34,112 bases of DNA from Anaerolineae bacterium (GTDB taxonomy: Bacteria; Desulfobacterota; Desulfobacteria; Desulfobacterales; ETH-SRB1), in NCBI GenBank assembly GCA_035529315.1, contig DATKWZ010000002.1, forward strand, positions 1 to 34,112. The letters are read 5' to 3'. A program made the translations under genes and the position numbers. The notes beneath the pieces were generated by a model, which ran no database searches, was not told the origin of the DNA, and saw only the letters and a program-made list of their open reading frames with translations. Below are positions 32,165-34,112 of the stretch, piece after piece. Within the stretch, counting starts at the first letter, position 1. The number at the start of each line of letters is the position of its first letter.

Positions 32165-33694
32165 ATGAAAGAAACTAAAGGTAAAGTATATCTGATCGGG
32201 GCGGGCCCTGGCGATCCAGGGCTTATTACAGTAAAAGGGTTGGAATGTATTGAGAAGGCAGATGTTGTAATTTATGATTATCTTGCGTCTTCGATGTTTT
32301 TACAACACGCCAAAAAGGATGCCGAAATTATCTATGTTGGCAAAAAAGGCGGGGATCATACTCTGCCTCAGGACAAAATCAGCGCCCTGATAGTGGAAAA
32401 AGCAAAAACCGGTTTGATTGTTGCCAGGCTGAAAGGCGGAGATCCCTTTATATTTGGTCGCGGCGCTGAAGAGGCGGAAGAACTGATTAAAGCCGGCATC
32501 TCCTTTGAGGTAGTGCCTGGCGTGACATCTGCAATAGCTGCTCCGGCCTACGCTGGAATTCCGCTGACCCATAGAAACTTTACCTCTACCGTTGCTTTTG
32601 TAACAGGTCATGAAGACCCGACCAAAGAAGAATCAAGCATTAACTGGGCTGCTCTTGTAAAGGGGATAGGCACTATTGTGTTTCTGATGGGGGTTAAAAA
32701 CCTTCCGCATATCACAGACAGGCTTGCATATCACGGTATGAGCCATGATATGCCGGTGGCGCTGGTAAGATGGGGAACAACAAACAAACAGATGACGGTT
32801 ACCGGAACGCTCGATAATATTGTTGAGCGTGTGAAATCAGCCGGCCTGAAGTCGCCTGCAATAATTGTAGTGGGCGAGGTGGTAAAATTAAGAGAGACAA
32901 TGCAATGGTTTGAAAACAGACCTTTGATGGGAAAAAGAATCGTGGTGACCAGAGCTCGGGAACAGGCAAGCGAACTTGTTAAAATTCTGTCTGATCTTGG
33001 AGCGGAATGCCTGGAATGCCCCACCATAAAGGTTTTTCCTCCAGCCGACGGGAAACCGCTTGATACGGCAATAGATAACCTTTCCTTATATGACTGGCTT
33101 ATTTTTACAAGCGTAAACGGCGTAAACTTCTTCTTTGAGAGTCTTTTTAAACAAAACAGGGATGTGCGGGCTTTTAGCAATCTTCGCACTGCATCCATAG
33201 GGCCTGCAACCGCGAAAAGGATGTTTGATTTTGGATTAAAAAGCGATATTGTTCCTGAAAGCTACGTGGCCGAGTCTATCATCGAGGCATTTGCACGGGA
33301 AGATATAAAAGGGAAAAGGGTTCTTCTGCCGCGAGCAAAGGAGGCACGGCCTATTCTTCCGGTAGAGCTGGCAAAAATGGGAGCCATAGTGGATGAGGTA
33401 ACCGCGTATCGCACCGAAAAGGTTTGTGATAATGTTGACGCTTTGATGGCTGGGCTGGAACAGGGAACTATAGATCTTATAACATTTACAAGCTCATCTA
33501 CTGTAAAAAATTTTCACGCGCTTATTCCGCCCGAGAAGTTTAATGACCTGATGAAAGGCGTAACTATCGCCAGCATAGGTCCGATAACCACTGATACCGC
33601 AAAAGCTCTGGGCTTTGATGTTCATATAGTCGCCGAATCATATACTATACCCGGACTATGCGAGGCGATTAAGCAATTCTATAATCAGAAATAA
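32165..33694 (+). CDS. cobA/hemD: CobA-HemD fusion: uroporphyrinogen-III methyltransferase / synthase
   Basis: 509 residues, two enzymes in one chain. Residues 1 to about 245 are CobA/SUMT: LIGAGPGDPGLITVKG, RLKGGDPFIFGRGAEEAE, VVPGVTSAIAAPAYAGIPLTHR, TGHEDP and VFLMGVKNL. They methylate uroporphyrinogen III to precorrin-2. Residues about 258-509 are HemD: KRIVVTRAREQASEL, LIFTSVNGVNFF, ITFTSSSTVKNF and ASIGPITTDTAKALG. They close hydroxymethylbilane to uroporphyrinogen III. The hemC product upstream is the HemD substrate. In sulfate reducers precorrin-2 feeds siroheme for sulfite reductases, the alternative heme route and B12. The weak ribosome binding site lies just beyond the repeat element. 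Confidence 0.95.
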   Translation: MKETKGKVYLIGAGPGDPGLITVKGLECIEKADVVIYDYLASSMFLQHAKKDAEIIYVGKKGGDHTLPQDKISALIVEKAKTGLIVARLKGGDPFIFGRGAEEAEELIKAGISFEVVPGVTSAIAAPAYAGIPLTHRNFTSTVAFVTGHEDPTKEESSINWAALVKGIGTIVFLMGVKNLPHITDRLAYHGMSHDMPVALVRWGTTNKQMTVTGTLDNIVERVKSAGLKSPAIIVVGEVVKLRETMQWFENRPLMGKRIVVTRAREQASELVKILSDLGAECLECPTIKVFPPADGKPLDTAIDNLSLYDWLIFTSVNGVNFFFESLFKQNRDVRAFSNLRTASIGPATAKRMFDFGLKSDIVPESYVAESIIEAFAREDIKGKRVLLPRAKEARPILPVELAKMGAIVDEVTAYRTEKVCDNVDALMAGLEQGTIDLITFTSSSTVKNFHALIPPEKFNDLMKGVTIASIGPITTDTAKALGFDVHIVAESYTIPGLCEAIKQFYNQK

Positions 33695-33816
33695 ACTCTT
33701 TATCTCGAACCTTCTCTGCCGCTAAATCTCCCCCTCCACCTTTTTCTCGTTTTGTTTAAGATCATTCAGGGCAACGGAATTCCTGTGATAACCCATCGAA
33801 AAGATAACAAATTAAA

Positions 33817-33843
33817 TTGACTTGTATATTCGTTTAATATACA
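33817..33843 (+). promoter_or_regulatory. TTGACT box followed by a perfect palindromic operator
   Basis: TTGACT (33817-33822) resembles a -35 box. It is immediately followed by TGTATATT (33823-33830), 5 nt, and AATATACA (33836-33843), a perfect 8-bp inverted repeat. The right arm supplies a -10-like TATACA at 33838-33843. A repressor dimer, TetR-like or phage-like, bound here would cover the whole spacer. No regulator gene is visible, and the partial gene at the window end may or may not be its target. Confidence 0.5.
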
Positions 33844-33901
33844 TAGCCAAAGATCAAAGATTAATTTCGGTCTGTTTTTGAACCTCAAGCAGGAGGATCA
33901 G

Positions 33902-33946
33902 GTGACCAAGGATTACAAAAAAAATAAAGCCCCATTTCTTCAGTAA
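33902..33946 (+). CDS. Possible 14-residue leader peptide
   Basis: GTG at 33902 is preceded by AGGAGG with a 5-nt gap. The frame reads MTKDYKKNKAPFLQ and stops with TAA in the loop of the terminator hairpin. The ribosome binding site is strong for such a short frame. A translating ribosome would cover the left arm of the hairpin. It may be a leader peptide, a decayed gene start or chance. Confidence 0.35.
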   Translation: MTKDYKKNKAPFLQ

Positions 33947-33966
33947 TATGAAGGATGGGGCTTTTT
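33926..33966 (+). terminator. Strong intrinsic terminator
   Basis: AAAGCCCCAT pairs with ATGGGGCTTT, extended inward after a 2/1-nt bulge by CTTCA (33938-33942) with TGAAG (33949-33953) around a 6-nt loop, and followed by a T-run. It lies 232 nt after cobA-hemD and 48 nt before the ORF6N start. It could end the hem operon or attenuate transcription from the promoter at 33817. Confidence 0.85.
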
Positions 33967-34013
33967 GCTTCACAAATCTTGACATGAAGCTATGGACAAA
34001 ACAAGGATTTATT

Positions 34014-34112
34014 ATGTCTGATATTGTAACAATAGAAGCTATTACCGGTAAAATACATCTGATCCGTGGAATGAAGGTGATGTTGGATGCTGACCTTGCC
34101 GAGCTTTATGGG
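34014..34112 (+). CDS. ORF6N-domain protein, 3' end cut off by window
   Basis: Only the first 33 residues are in the window. AITGKIHLIRGMKVMLDADL followed by AELYG is the start of the ORF6N domain, found in phage antirepressor-like proteins and in many standalone chromosomal genes of anaerobes. ORF6N proteins are believed to bind DNA; function is otherwise unknown. AAGGA lies 6 nt before the ATG. The upstream terminator and operator-like palindrome separate it from the hem genes. It may mark the edge of a mobile or phage-derived region, which cannot be tested from this window. Confidence 0.8.
   Translation, partial: MSDIVTIEAITGKIHLIRGMKVMLDADLAELYG

Larger units (their letters stand above)
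33695..34013. other. 319-nt gap with regulatory features before an ORF6N gene
   Basis: Bases 33695-33816 show no gene, hairpin or repeat that I can support; the stretch is pyrimidine-rich. The second half holds a promoter-like palindrome, a 14-codon open frame with a strong ribosome binding site and an intrinsic terminator, each listed separately. Confidence 0.6.

Noticed and set aside
1..34112. CRISPR array, insertion sequence or rRNA/tRNA genes
   Set aside because: No regularly spaced repeats, no transposase frame and no structural RNA signature were found on either strand by reading.

Overview
The window looks like chromosomal DNA from a strictly anaerobic, sulfate-reducer-like bacterium of the Desulfobacterota (Desulfobacterales type). 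The support is a Thi4 thiazole synthase of the sulfide-using (His) type, a short ThiC, an EF-G very close in sequence to the spdEFG1/mitochondrial EFG1 group, a selenocysteine gene with selA nearby, a CobA-HemD fusion, and moderate GC content with repeat-rich intergenic DNA. No 16S gene is present, so the taxonomic call is inference.

Layout. 1-2062 (+): end of thi4, then thiC, separated by a 191-bp imperfect inverted repeat. 2081-4827 (+): a RecD2-type helicase and a small metallophosphoesterase. 4901-9442 (+): a tightly overlapping sucrose operon of PfkB fructokinase, a fused sucrose-phosphate synthase/phosphatase, and a GH13 sucrose (or sucrose-6-phosphate) phosphorylase. 9473-16781 (-): a run read as AAA+ ATPase, Ca2+-type P-ATPase, U32 protein, YjbQ and MetF. 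16951-18864 (+): a flavin/Fe-S oxidoreductase of the Old Yellow Enzyme/FadH type. 18879-21118 (+): an EF-G paralogue behind a leader with a strong terminator-like hairpin. 21213-23689 (+): an orphan RecA-fold ATPase, Tag glycosylase, a 75-residue glutaredoxin-like selenoprotein with two in-frame TGA codons (missed by ordinary ORF finding), and a LOG-family protein. 23719-26011 (-): universal stress protein, PyrF and RfbB. 26363-33694 (+): selA, a degenerate GGDEF-TPR protein, gmhA, a deoxyhypusine-synthase-like protein, an FmdB zinc ribbon, hemC and cobA-hemD. 33817-34112: a promoter/operator, a mini-ORF and a terminator ahead of the start of an ORF6N-domain gene, which may mark the edge of a mobile or phage-derived region.

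How the genes fit together. thi4, thiC and yjbQ all relate to thiamine. hemC and cobA-hemD supply uroporphyrinogen III and precorrin-2 for siroheme, heme and cobalamin. The sucrose operon can both make and phosphorolyse sucrose, which suggests a compatible-solute or carbon-buffer cycle. selA makes the Sec-tRNA needed by the selenoprotein 3.6 kb upstream; selB, selC and selD are not in the window. gmhA and rfbB point to surface polysaccharide synthesis.

The strongest discovery candidates are the double-TGA selenoprotein with its SECIS-like hairpin, the EF-G leader, the sucrose cycle, and the palindrome/mini-ORF/terminator arrangement in front of the ORF6N gene.
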